The notes: a model not told the origin generated them from the letters alone. A stretch of 6,050 nucleotides of DNA from Euryarchaeota archaeon UBA60 (GCA_002503395.1 DARQ01000091.1:12335-18384); one strand, 5' to 3'; shown: positions 1 to 5,703, counted from the first letter of the stretch. Made by a program: numbers and translations.

Positions 1-1
1 C

Positions 2-145
2 CCAGGTGGTGACGAATGTGGGCCTATCGATTTGGACCAGAACGGCATCAATGCGAAATTGGCTCTACACCTTCCGAATGGGATGAGCACCTTCCAGGAC
101 CTCGCACTCTCAAATGGCAGGGTGATGGGCTCTCAGGTCATCTGA
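2..145 (+). CDS. Possible C-terminal end of an unidentified gene entering from the left edge
   Basis: A frame open from the first full codon at position 2 runs 47 codons to a TGA at 143-145. The visible peptide begins PGGDECGPIDLD, continues through GINAKLALHLPNG and ends GRVMGSQVI. It looks like ordinary soluble protein with mixed charge, and its codons resemble those of the neighbouring genes. No family is recognisable from this fragment. Its stop lies 13 bp inside the 3' end of the convergent methyltransferase gene, a tail-to-tail overlap that is plausible in a compact genome. The other two + frames are interrupted within the first 90 bases. The methyltransferase frame on the opposite strand also stays open to the edge, so coding here is not certain. 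The longer + reading from 16 to 258 is judged a shadow because it runs deep into the methyltransferase gene. Confidence 0.4.
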   Translation, partial: PGGDECGPIDLDQNGINAKLALHLPNGMSTFQDLALSNGRVMGSQVI

Positions 146-834
146 GAGACAGCCGCACCTTGTCTCCAGACGGCGCGGTATCGAACGATGCCGGGCTCAT
201 CATCAGGCAGTTCAAACTCCTCAATTATAGAGAGTTCCATTTCTTCTCCAATGTCTAGAACCCATTGGCGTTCCAATGGCCAAGGAGGGCCTTCCATTTC
301 TGAAGTTGGAGTACGAATTCTTCCAACACAGAGGAGATGACCTCCCTCGGCTACCAATATTGGCAGAATCTGTGAGCCCAAAGAGCGCTCTGGTTCAGGA
401 ATTGTCTGAAGGAGGTGTACTTCCAGCACAAGGTCGAATGCACCCTTCCATTCAGTAGGGGTGTTGGTTATGTCAGCCACCTGCCAATCCACAGTGCCAG
501 AGGCTAACTTCAGTACCTCCTCGTGTTTCTCGGCTGCCCACTTCACTGCAGAAGGAGATAGGTCGAATGCGGTTACCTTCCAGCCCAAACCTGCCAACAA
601 GACCGCATCATCACCGAGCCCACAGCCAACCACAAGGGCTCGGCCCGCTTCTAAAGAGGTGAGGTGGGGCCAAGAAGCGAACAGGAGATTCGGTTCTCCC
701 TTGTCCCAAGGAATCCATTCAGAGTTGCCCTCAGCCCAACTATAGAGTTCCTCGAACCATGACAGGGGGTCATCGGTTTGTGCCGCCTCATCGGAAAACT
801 GCAGCAGTCGCTCACGAACTTCATCCAGTTCCAT
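133..834 (-). CDS. Class I SAM-dependent methyltransferase, TPMT/Methyltransf_25-like
   Basis: Predicted soluble 233-residue methyltransferase with a Rossmann-like SAM-binding fold. Motif I is ALVVGCGLGDD at about residues 66-76. The acidic end of strand 2 is TAFDLSP (88-94), expected to hold the SAM ribose. VADIT (119-123) corresponds to the adenine-contact region and FDLVLEVHLL (133-142) to motif IV. The N-terminal region with WFEELY (26-31) and IPWDKGEP (41-48) is typical of small-molecule methyltransferases related to thiopurine methyltransferase and tellurite-resistance proteins. The substrate cannot be told from sequence. The ATG start is supported by GGAGGG six bases upstream, overlapping the thiolase stop, so the gene is very likely translated from the same mRNA as the thiolase. 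The motif order is complete and there is no sign of truncation. The family call is firm; the specific function is open. Confidence 0.88.
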   Translation of the reverse strand: MELDEVRERLLQFSDEAAQTDDPLSWFEELYSWAEGNSEWIPWDKGEPNLLFASWPHLTSLEAGRALVVGCGLGDDAVLLAGLGWKVTAFDLSPSAVKWAAEKHEEVLKLASGTVDWQVADITNTPTEWKGAFDLVLEVHLLQTIPEPERSLGSQILPILVAEGGHLLCVGRIRTPTSEMEGPPWPLERQWVLDIGEEMELSIIEEFELPDDEPGIVRYRAVWRQGAAVSQMT

Positions 835-840
835 ATGGCT

Positions 841-846
841 CCCTCC
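841..846 (-). promoter_or_regulatory. Shine-Dalgarno of the methyltransferase gene, overlapping the thiolase stop
   Basis: On the minus strand GGAGGG starts within the thiolase TAG stop (846-848) and lies six bases before the methyltransferase ATG at 832-834. It matches the GGAGG core complementary to the 16S rRNA 3' end. It fixes the methyltransferase start and indicates translation of an operon-internal gene. Confidence 0.75.
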
Positions 847-2048
847 TACTCGGAGCCACCGGCCTCGACGAGCATGCCGACAGCATTACCGCCACCGAGA
901 CAGAGGGTGACGATTCCCATTCCCCCTCCCCTTCTCCTCAGCGCATTGATGAGGGTCATCAGACAACGGGCTCCGGAAGCGCCTAGAGGGTGGCCGATGG
1001 CAACAGCGCCACCGTGTGGGTTGAACTTCTCATCCGGGATTCCAATGCCTTTGGCCACAGCACAGGATGCGGCGGCGAATGCCTCGTTATGTTCGAAAAA
1101 CACAACGTCGTCAACCGACAGGTCATTCCTTGCGAGCAGGGTTTCAACCGCTGGGATAGGTGCTGACATCACCCGTGCTGGCTCAAGACCTGAAGTCACC
1201 TGATCGAGCACGATGGCAAGAATCGGCCAGCCGTGTTTGACAGCAGCCGAGTGACTGGCAACCAGAATTGCCGCCGCACCATCAGATATTTGGCTGGCAT
1301 TTCCGGCGGTGACTTGGCCTTCGGGGTCGAAAACCGGGGACAGGCTTTCCATCCTCTCCATGTCGATACCCGCACGAATCCCCTCATCCCGACTCACAGT
1401 GATGGAGTTGCCTTCGCGGTCTAATCCGGGTATAGCGAATGCTTCCCAATCCATCCATCCTTTCTCCCAGGCATGGTTTGCCAGCAGGTGCGAGCGCACC
1501 GAGAAGGAGTCGGAGTCATTTCTCGAGATGTCATATTCGCTAGCCACACTTTCTCCGCTACTACCCATGTGGATATCGTTGTACACATCCCAAAGCCCGT
1601 CGTGGATCATGGCGTGTTTGAGCTCACTTGCTGGCACATCTTCTCCCTTTTTGGGATTCCATACTAGATGGGGGGAGTTGGTCATGGATTCCATGCCACC
1701 GCAGATGAGCACCTCATATTCTCCCGCTCTTATGCTGTTGGCGGCGAGCATGACCGTCTTGAGGCCCGAGCCACATACCTTGTTGATGGTGGTAGCTGGG
1801 ATGCTGGGGGGTAGGCCAGCCCCGAGTGCGACCTGACGGGCAGGTGCTTGACCTGCTCCTGCCTGTAGAACATGCCCGAAGAGGACTTCATCAACAACTC
1901 CCGATTCTGGCGCGATTCCAGCTCTACGAAGCAATTCCTTCACCGCCAGCACGCCTAATTCAACCGCGCTGTATCCACTTAATGCGCCACGGAATCTACC
2001 GACCGGAGTTCGTGCGACTGCACAAATCACCACGTCGTCTTCTGCCAT
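846..2048 (-). CDS. Acetyl-CoA C-acetyltransferase (thiolase, bacterial thiolase II type)
   Basis: Catalyses the reversible condensation of two acetyl-CoA to acetoacetyl-CoA, or thiolysis of 3-ketoacyl-CoA in beta-oxidation; cytosolic. At 400 residues it is full length for the family (about 390-400). The acyl-accepting cysteine is C92 in NKVCGSGLK. The other catalytic elements are NEAFA (N321), GHPLGASG (H353) and CLGGGNA (C383). The typical VxRTPxGxFxG start is present as VARTPVGRFRG (residues 11-21). The full Cys/Asn/His/Cys set separates it from SCP2-like archaeal thiolases, which usually sit beside a DUF35 OB-fold partner gene; no such partner is seen here. It is the first gene of an operon with the downstream methyltransferase. 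The start at 2048 gives the normal N-terminus. No Shine-Dalgarno precedes it, so a leaderless or short-leader transcript is likely. Substrate chain length, and thus atoB versus fadA naming, cannot be decided. Confidence 0.95.
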   Translation of the reverse strand: MAEDDVVICAVARTPVGRFRGALSGYSAVELGVLAVKELLRRAGIAPESGVVDEVLFGHVLQAGAGQAPARQVALGAGLPPSIPATTINKVCGSGLKTVMLAANSIRAGEYEVLICGGMESMTNSPHLVWNPKKGEDVPASELKHAMIHDGLWDVYNDIHMGSSGESVASEYDISRNDSDSFSVRSHLLANHAWEKGWMDWEAFAIPGLDREGNSITVSRDEGIRAGIDMERMESLSPVFDPEGQVTAGNASQISDGAAAILVASHSAAVKHGWPILAIVLDQVTSGLEPARVMSAPIPAVETLLARNDLSVDDVVFFEHNEAFAAASCAVAKGIGIPDEKFNPHGGAVAIGHPLGASGARCLMTLINALRRRGGGMGIVTLCLGGGNAVGMLVEAGGSE

Positions 2049-2146
2049 GGCTTGCGAATTATGTTTACGACTTGAAGATGCGCTAGTATTATCCAGCGAA
2101 ATAGCGGTCGAATACTTGAATACGAATCGGGCATCGCAGTGGTCTC
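2049..2146. promoter_or_regulatory. Divergent promoter region between thiolase and RNase PH genes
   Basis: This 98-bp spacer between two divergent starts must hold both promoters. For the thiolase, the minus strand has an A/T-rich GATAATACTA at 2084-2093, a possible TATA element that would place the transcription start roughly 10-15 bases before the ATG. For rph, the + strand has TTGAATAC at 2116-2123, about 25 bases before the ATG, which fits a leaderless archaeal transcript. Neither gene has a strong Shine-Dalgarno. These are weak matches judged by eye. Confidence 0.4.
2110..2128 (+). repeat. Short tandem GAATAC repeats in the divergent spacer
   Basis: GAATAC occurs at 2110-2115 and again at 2118-2123, directly followed by GAATC at 2124-2128. 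The cluster overlaps the place where the rph TATA element is expected. It may be a regulator-binding site or chance in an A/T-rich promoter. Confidence 0.35.
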
Positions 2147-2971
2147 ATGGCGAAGATGAAAACCGGCTTTGAGCCGACTAGAAAGGTTGATGAAATGCGT
2201 GATATCGAAGTTGAAATTGACTTCACCTCAAACGCCTTGGCATCGATACTGTACAAGCAGGGCGACACGGTGGTTCTGGCCTGTGCAACCAAAGAGGCTC
2301 GCTTGCCGAGTTGGTTTCCCCGAGATGCCAGTAAGGGCTGGGTCAACTCTGAGTATAGCCTTCTACCGGGCTCGACAAATAGTCGCTTCCGCCGTGAGCG
2401 CCGCGGTCCCAAGGGCCGAACTGCAGAAATAGAGAGGATGGTCGCTCGCTCGTTGCGCGGGGCGATTGATCTGTACCAACTCGGGCCAATCGCACTCAAT
2501 GTCGATTGTGATATTCTCAATGCCGACGGCGGCACACGTTGTGCCTCGGTAACCGCCGCGGCGATGGCCATGCGGCTCGCGGTTCGCCGTCTAATCGCTG
2601 GTGGAGATTGTCTCCCCCCAGTATTGCGCCCGACCTATGAGGAGCGTAAGGGTGGCTGGGTAGCGCCAACTTTGAGCGCTGAAGAGCGAGCCGCCCACGA
2701 GGCCGCGGTCATCCCTTTCGACATCGCCGCGGTCAGTGTCGGATTAATCGATGGGCAGACCTATCTCGACTTGGACTATATGTTGGACAGCAACGCAGAC
2801 GTCGACCTGAATGTGGTGATGCTTGCCGATGGTAGTTTGGTCGAGGTCCAAGGAACCGGCGAAGAATCGACTTTCTCCCGTCAGGAATTGGCCGAGATGT
2901 TGGATCTCGCAGAGGTTGGATTGGCGCAAATCAATACGATTCAGCAACAGACTCTGTCGGTAATAGAGTAG
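2147..2971 (+). CDS. rph: Ribonuclease PH (bacterial-type, phosphorolytic 3'-exoribonuclease)
   Basis: Removes nucleotides from RNA 3' ends using phosphate, classically in tRNA 3' trimming; known members form ring-shaped hexamers. Family signatures run in order: QGDTVVLACA (residues 38-47), GWVNSEYSLLPGST (64-77), GRTAEIERMVARSLRGAIDL (90-109), VDCDILNADGGTR (119-131), AAVSVGL (194-200), LDLDY..DS (207-215), NVVM (222-225) and VEVQGTGE (232-239). The phosphate-binding arginine (R91) and GTR (129-131) are present. So are the two catalytic aspartates, D208 and D214, with the family's six-residue spacing. These features match bacterial RNase PH rather than the archaeal exosome subunits Rrp41/Rrp42. 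At 274 residues it is longer than the usual ~240, mainly through an extra segment around residues 160-188. The start at 2147 (MAKMKT) is the first ATG; a second ATG three codons later is possible. It runs divergently from the thiolase and converges on tRNA-Phe. Confidence 0.93.
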   Translation: MAKMKTGFEPTRKVDEMRDIEVEIDFTSNALASILYKQGDTVVLACATKEARLPSWFPRDASKGWVNSEYSLLPGSTNSRFRRERRGPKGRTAEIERMVARSLRGAIDLYQLGPIALNVDCDILNADGGTRCASVTAAAMAMRLAVRRLIAGGDCLPPVLRPTYEERKGGWVAPTLSAEERAAHEAAVIPFDIAAVSVGLIDGQTYLDLDYMLDSNADVDLNVVMLADGSLVEVQGTGEESTFSRQELAEMLDLAEVGLAQINTIQQQTLSVIE

Positions 2972-2979
2972 TCGATGAG

Positions 2980-3052
2980 TGGGACAGGCCAGACTTGAAC
3001 TGGCGACTTCCAGATCTTCAGTCTGGCACTCTCCCTGCTGAGTTACTGTCCC
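2980..3052 (-). tRNA. tRNA-Phe (anticodon GAA)
   Basis: A complete 73-base cloverleaf on the minus strand. The acceptor stem is GGGACAG/CTGTCCC, followed by T8 and A9. The D stem is ACTC/GAGT with loop AGCAGGGA. The anticodon stem is CCAGA/TCTGG with loop CTGAAGA, giving anticodon GAA (3017-3019). A five-base variable region AAGTC follows, then T stem GCCAG/CTGGC with loop TTCAAGT. All stem pairs are Watson-Crick. Discriminator A73 is expected for tRNA-Phe. No CCA is encoded; the genome continues CTC, so CCA must be added afterwards. No intron is present. The gene lies 72 bp downstream of the endonuclease IV-like gene on the same strand, and 8 bp from the stop of the convergent rph. No T-run terminator is visible just past its 3' end. 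Confidence 0.97.
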
Positions 3053-3124
3053 CTCTAAAGGCAACGGAATCCGCTCGACATTTCAAGTCTTGCGTAAATG
3101 CTACTACCAGTTGCTTGGCGGTAA
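3053..3124 (-). other. Short spacer upstream of tRNA-Phe
   Basis: This 72-bp gap separates the stop of the endonuclease IV-like gene from the tRNA 5' end. On the minus strand it contains CATTTACG around 3094-3101, a weak TATA-like element about 45 bases before the tRNA. The tRNA may therefore have its own promoter with a ~20-base leader, or be processed from read-through of the upstream gene. No terminator or other gene is seen. Confidence 0.3.
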
Positions 3125-4330
3125 TCAGAATATATCTTCATCCTTATCTGCAGAATCATCGAATAGGTCATCAGTTCCCGCAGAGTCATCGGCTGCGGCT
3201 TTCTTACCCTTAGCGGGTTTGTCCGAGGTTTTCTTATCCTTAGATTTAGGTTTTTCAGACTTTTTCTCAGCATCTTGTGTTACTTCTTTCTTCGCTGTAG
3301 CTGCATCTAAGGCTGCCTTGGAGGCGGCTTCTTGCGCCGCTTTGCCGGCGAGTTGCTGCTCCTTTTCCCGCGCCGCCAATTCCTCTTCAGAAAGTCCGGC
3401 GGAGGCGGCCAAGACTCGGCGTCGCTCTTCCAGAGCCTTGCGCTCAAGTTGGCGATGGCGACTTTTCTCGAGTTGTTGATACATGTACATGGCGTCGTGT
3501 TCGAGCAATGGTGAATCTGAGATTATCGTAACGTCGAGCCAATCGCCATCCTCGATGAGGAATTCCGCCAGCGGCTCAAAGTTGAGGTCACTCTTCTTAA
3601 TCTGGGTATAGTGCAGGGCATTTCCGGTACGGTGGGAGATCCCTGAGAAGTGGCAGTAGAATGTTTTCGTGCCGAGGCTGGTTCTAACCAGGTCGAACAT
3701 CTCACCATAATCCTCGGAGGTTCTCATACAACCGTGCCCACGCGAGTGGATATGAGCGATATTGAGCACCGGTATCGTGCCTTCGACATGGTTGACCACC
3801 TCAAGTACTTCTTCGAGCGAACCCCACAGGCTTTGACTACCGCTGGTCTCGATTCCGACCTTCATCGGAGTTCCATCGGCCAGCCAGGGGAAAACCGGGT
3901 ATTCCACCTCATCTTCCCACAATTCCTTGGCTCTCTCGACTATGCCTGCGAAGACGTTGGCGACCTGTTCATTGGCATCATTGCCGCGCTCATATTCGCC
4001 GTATCCACCGACGTGACAGGTGATGTGTCTTGCATTGATGGTCTTCCCCGCTTGCAGAGCGGCCTCATACTTGGCGAGGGTGCGGGTGCGTTGCAATTTA
4101 TCGCCTAGTAGTTCAGCGTAGTAAGGGCCGTGAATATTCATCTCAAACTCGGCTTTATCGGCTAGAACTCCTGCCTGCCAATACTGCTCGAAATGCTGTG
4201 GTGCGACCATGCGAACGGTCTGCAGTTCCATGGTGTCCAGTCCCAGAGCGATGATGTCGTCGATGCCTTCGACAACCGTTCTCCCCTTGCACGATAATGG
4301 CACGCCCGCTGGTCCTAATCTCACTGGCAT
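3125..4330 (-). CDS. Endonuclease IV-like TIM-barrel protein (AP endonuclease family 2, archaeal subfamily) with long charged tail
   Basis: Likely a metal-dependent repair nuclease acting at abasic sites in DNA, by homology to endonuclease IV (Nfo). With the start at 4330 the protein has 401 residues. Residues ~1-285 form the barrel: MPVRLGPAGVPLSCKG at the N-terminus, then NIHGPYY (H67), HITCHVGGYG (H105), VGIETSGSQ (E161), LNIAHIHSRGHG (N190, H193, H195), YCHFSG (H227) and SDSPLLEHDAMYMY. These align with the Nfo metal-ligand blocks, but the usual Asp of DTCH is Asn (N190) and the final Glu of ETP is Ser-Asp. From memory, archaeal homologs share this variant, so activity should be tested rather than assumed. 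Residues ~290-401 are an add-on: a coiled coil rich in E/R/K/A, a lysine-rich linker and an acidic end, DEDIF. An upstream ATG at 4384 would add 18 residues; the shorter start has a Shine-Dalgarno and the family N-terminus. Confidence 0.85.
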   Translation of the reverse strand: MPVRLGPAGVPLSCKGRTVVEGIDDIIALGLDTMELQTVRMVAPQHFEQYWQAGVLADKAEFEMNIHGPYYAELLGDKLQRTRTLAKYEAALQAGKTINARHITCHVGGYGEYERGNDANEQVANVFAGIVERAKELWEDEVEYPVFPWLADGTPMKVGIETSGSQSLWGSLEEVLEVVNHVEGTIPVLNIAHIHSRGHGCMRTSEDYGEMFDLVRTSLGTKTFYCHFSGISHRTGNALHYTQIKKSDLNFEPLAEFLIEDGDWLDVTIISDSPLLEHDAMYMYQQLEKSRHRQLERKALEERRRVLAASAGLSEEELAAREKEQQLAGKAAQEAASKAALDAATAKKEVTQDAEKKSEKPKSKDKKTSDKPAKGKKAAADDSAGTDDLFDDSADKDEDIF

Positions 4331-4338
4331 GAGCACAT

Positions 4339-4346
4339 CCCCCCTC
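4339..4346 (-). promoter_or_regulatory. Probable Shine-Dalgarno deciding the start of the endonuclease IV-like gene
   Basis: GAGGGGGG on the minus strand ends eight bases before the ATG at 4328-4330. It is a purine-rich match to the GGAGG core and supports this start over the in-frame ATG at 4384, which lacks such a site. Confidence 0.5.
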
Positions 4347-4437
4347 GGCGGCCGTTGCGCCCAATATCTACCCCTTGAAAACAATATGCTGTCTCATTCT
4401 CAGATAACAGTCGTAAAAAACACATTTTCCTCGCTCC

Positions 4438-4447
4438 GATAATTATC
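4438..4447. repeat. Perfect 10-bp palindrome GATAATTATC
   Basis: GATAATTATC equals its own reverse complement and sits just upstream of the expected ribB TATA position. That is a suitable place for a dimeric repressor or activator to control the riboflavin operon, the divergent gene, or both. Short A/T-rich palindromes also arise by chance, so function is unproven. Confidence 0.35.
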
Positions 4448-4478
4448 ATTGTAATCCGTCCGCCTTTAACTATGCGCT

Positions 4479-5237
4479 ATGGCCTTTAGCAGTCTTCAAA
4501 GGGGGTTTGCGCATCGCTTGGCCATGGGTGTGGTCGATAGTGCGGTCGCGGCTTTTCTCGCCGGCCGGCCGGTCTGCCTTTTTGATTCTGAGTTTCGTGA
4601 GGGTGAGACCGACCTCCTGTTCGCGGCCGGTAAGGTACAGCCCGAGGATATTCGCCAATTGAGAAAAGATTGTGGCGGCCTGCTCTTCCTCGCTATCGGT
4701 CATGAAGTCGGTGAGCGCTTTAGCCTACCCTTTCTACAGGATTTACACACCGATTCAGGGTTGGTTGAAAACTATCCGATTCTTGCAAAATTAGTCACCG
4801 ATGACCTCCAATACGATTCTCAAAGTGCCTTCACCCTGTCGCTCAACCATCGCCAGACCTTCACCGGAATCACCGATGCCGACCGCGGTCTTACAACTCG
4901 ACGCTTCGCCGAACTATATCAGGAACTAGTCGCCGCAGAGGCAGATGCGGCGACCAGTCGTTCCGCTTTGGGGGCTGAATTTCGTACCCCCGGACATATT
5001 CCCGTGTGTCGTGAATCTCCTGGTGGCCTCAGCACCCGCGAGGGGCATACCGAATTGGCGGTTGGCTTAGCTCGCTTGGCCGGAGTGCCGCCGGTGGTCA
5101 TCGGCGCTGAGATGTTGCAGCCCGAAGGCGATGCCGCACTTTCGGTCGAAGCGGCGCGCCGGTGGGCGAATGAGCGCGATATTCCCTTCCTTTGTGGTGA
5201 TGACCTCAAACTGGTGCTAGCCGCCGCGGATAAATAG
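4479..5237 (+). CDS. ribB: 3,4-dihydroxy-2-butanone-4-phosphate synthase (archaeal, stand-alone RibB)
   Basis: Converts ribulose 5-phosphate to 3,4-dihydroxy-2-butanone 4-phosphate plus formate, giving the four-carbon half of the lumazine ring; cytosolic, needs a divalent metal. The 252 residues cover the synthase alone, with no fused GTP cyclohydrolase II. The acidic active-site loop is FREGETD (residues 39-45: R40, E41, E43, D45). TFTGITDADRGLTTRR (127-142), PGH (171-173) and REGHTE (187-192, with the conserved His-Thr) follow. EM at 211-212 carries the glutamate matching the essential Glu of the E. coli enzyme. It resembles the Methanocaldococcus jannaschii protein more than bacterial RibB/RibBA. 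The first ATG (4479) has no Shine-Dalgarno. An ATG at 4524 (MGVVDSAV) matches the usual archaeal N-terminus nearly as well, so the first 15 residues are uncertain. It is the first gene of a + strand cluster with ribL and ribE. Confidence 0.95.
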   Translation: MAFSSLQRGFAHRLAMGVVDSAVAAFLAGRPVCLFDSEFREGETDLLFAAGKVQPEDIRQLRKDCGGLLFLAIGHEVGERFSLPFLQDLHTDSGLVENYPILAKLVTDDLQYDSQSAFTLSLNHRQTFTGITDADRGLTTRRFAELYQELVAAEADAATSRSALGAEFRTPGHIPVCRESPGGLSTREGHTELAVGLARLAGVPPVVIGAEMLQPEGDAALSVEAARRWANERDIPFLCGDDLKLVLAAADK

Positions 5238-5261
5238 CAGAGGTCCCAAGGTAGGTTGAGG

Positions 5262-5699
5262 ATGATGAAGCGAGTACTTGCTGCCGGGGTGTTCGACCTG
5301 TTGCACGCAGGTCACCTGCACTATTTGGAGCAGGCCAAGTCTTTGGGTGACCATCTGACTGTGGTCGTCGCTCATGACGATACGGTGCGGCAACGCAAAC
5401 ACGAGCCGGTCACATCACAGGAATTGCGCCGCCGCATGGTCGGAGGAATGAAACCGGTGGATGTAGCGGTGGTGGGAAACCCGCCGGCGATTTCAATCTA
5501 TGATATTCTTCCAGAAATCAAACCCGATATCATTGCCCTGGGATTTGACCAAGAACATGCCGAGGAAAGCATCCGACGTTCTTTGGATGAGCGAGGACTC
5601 ACTCATATCGAGGTTTGCCGGGTGGAAGGCCTTACCGAGGACCTCGATGGTACGAGGAAGATTATTGCCAGAATCATCGAAAGGGGCAACGGGGAGTGA
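5262..5699 (+). CDS. ribL: FAD synthetase (archaeal RibL, FMN adenylyltransferase)
   Basis: Transfers AMP from ATP to FMN to make FAD; a small nucleotidyltransferase of the cytidylyltransferase-like superfamily. From the ATG at 5262 it has 145 residues. The N-terminal strand VLAAGVFD leads into the nucleotide-binding signature HAGH (residues 15-18). VVVAHDDTV (34-42), EPVTSQELRR (48-57), KPVD (64-67), KPDIIALGFDQ (87-97) and TRKII (131-135) follow, the usual order and size for archaeal RibL. Bacteria use a fused riboflavin kinase/FAD synthetase instead, so this gene argues for an archaeal host. Glycerol-3-phosphate cytidylyltransferase-like proteins share these motifs; the position between ribB and ribE favours RibL. 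The start could be either ATG of the ATGATG at 5262-5267, and a TTG at 5256 is in frame. It follows ribB by 24 bp and precedes ribE by 4 bp. The C-terminal cysteines I recall for the M. jannaschii enzyme are not evident. Confidence 0.9.
   Translation: MMKRVLAAGVFDLLHAGHLHYLEQAKSLGDHLTVVVAHDDTVRQRKHEPVTSQELRRRMVGGMKPVDVAVVGNPPAISIYDILPEIKPDIIALGFDQEHAEESIRRSLDERGLTHIEVCRVEGLTEDLDGTRKIIARIIERGNGE
5691..5699 (+). promoter_or_regulatory. Shine-Dalgarno of ribE overlapping the ribL stop
   Basis: GGGGAGTGA contains the ribL TGA stop and lies four bases before the ribE ATG at 5704. It resembles the GGAGGTGA complement of the archaeal 16S rRNA tail and suggests translational coupling of ribL and ribE. 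Confidence 0.55.
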
Positions 5700-5703
5700 A
5701 TTG

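Larger units (their letters stand above)
4331..4478. promoter_or_regulatory. Divergent promoter region between the endonuclease IV-like gene and ribB
   Basis: A/T-rich spacer of about 148 bp serving two divergent transcripts. On the minus strand, candidate TATA-like elements are AGCATATTG near 4382-4390 and TTTTTTACG at 4412-4420. On the + strand, ATTGTAATC at 4448-4456 lies about 27 bases before the ribB ATG and would suit a leaderless transcript. The palindrome GATAATTATC at 4438-4447 lies beside it. No extra gene or riboswitch-like structure was recognised. Confidence 0.4.

Noticed and set aside
1..135. The methyltransferase frame stays open for about 44 codons after its TGA stop, to the left edge
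   Set aside because: It could suggest read-through or a broken longer protein, but the protein is already full length for a class I methyltransferase and the extra peptide resembles no domain. More likely it is antisense openness opposite the + strand frame.
16..258. Plus-strand open frame of 80 codons starting at an ATG
   Set aside because: It runs over 120 bases antisense to the methyltransferase. Its peptide is low in recognisable features, and the alternative + frame ending at 145 reads more like protein.
1309..1836. 175-codon + strand frame opposite the thiolase gene
   Set aside because: It is fully inside and antisense to an unmistakable thiolase, and its serine/proline-rich translation is typical of a shadow frame.
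2147..2971. Archaeal exosome subunit Rrp41 or Rrp42
   Set aside because: GWVNSEYSLLPGST, VDCDILNADGGTR and VEVQGTGE are RNase PH forms, and the protein carries its own catalytic Asp pair in the bacterial-type context.
3270..3420. Alanine/lysine-rich coding stretch as a tandem DNA repeat
   Set aside because: The amino acids are low in complexity, but the DNA uses varied codons and shows no regular repeat unit.
3650..4108. 152-codon + strand frame opposite the endonuclease IV-like gene
   Set aside because: It is antisense to conserved barrel motifs and has no family signature or ribosome site of its own.
4438..4456. Resemblance of GATAATTATCATTG to a bacterial Fur box
   Set aside because: Only part of the 19-bp consensus matches, the neighbours are not iron genes, and the host looks archaeal.
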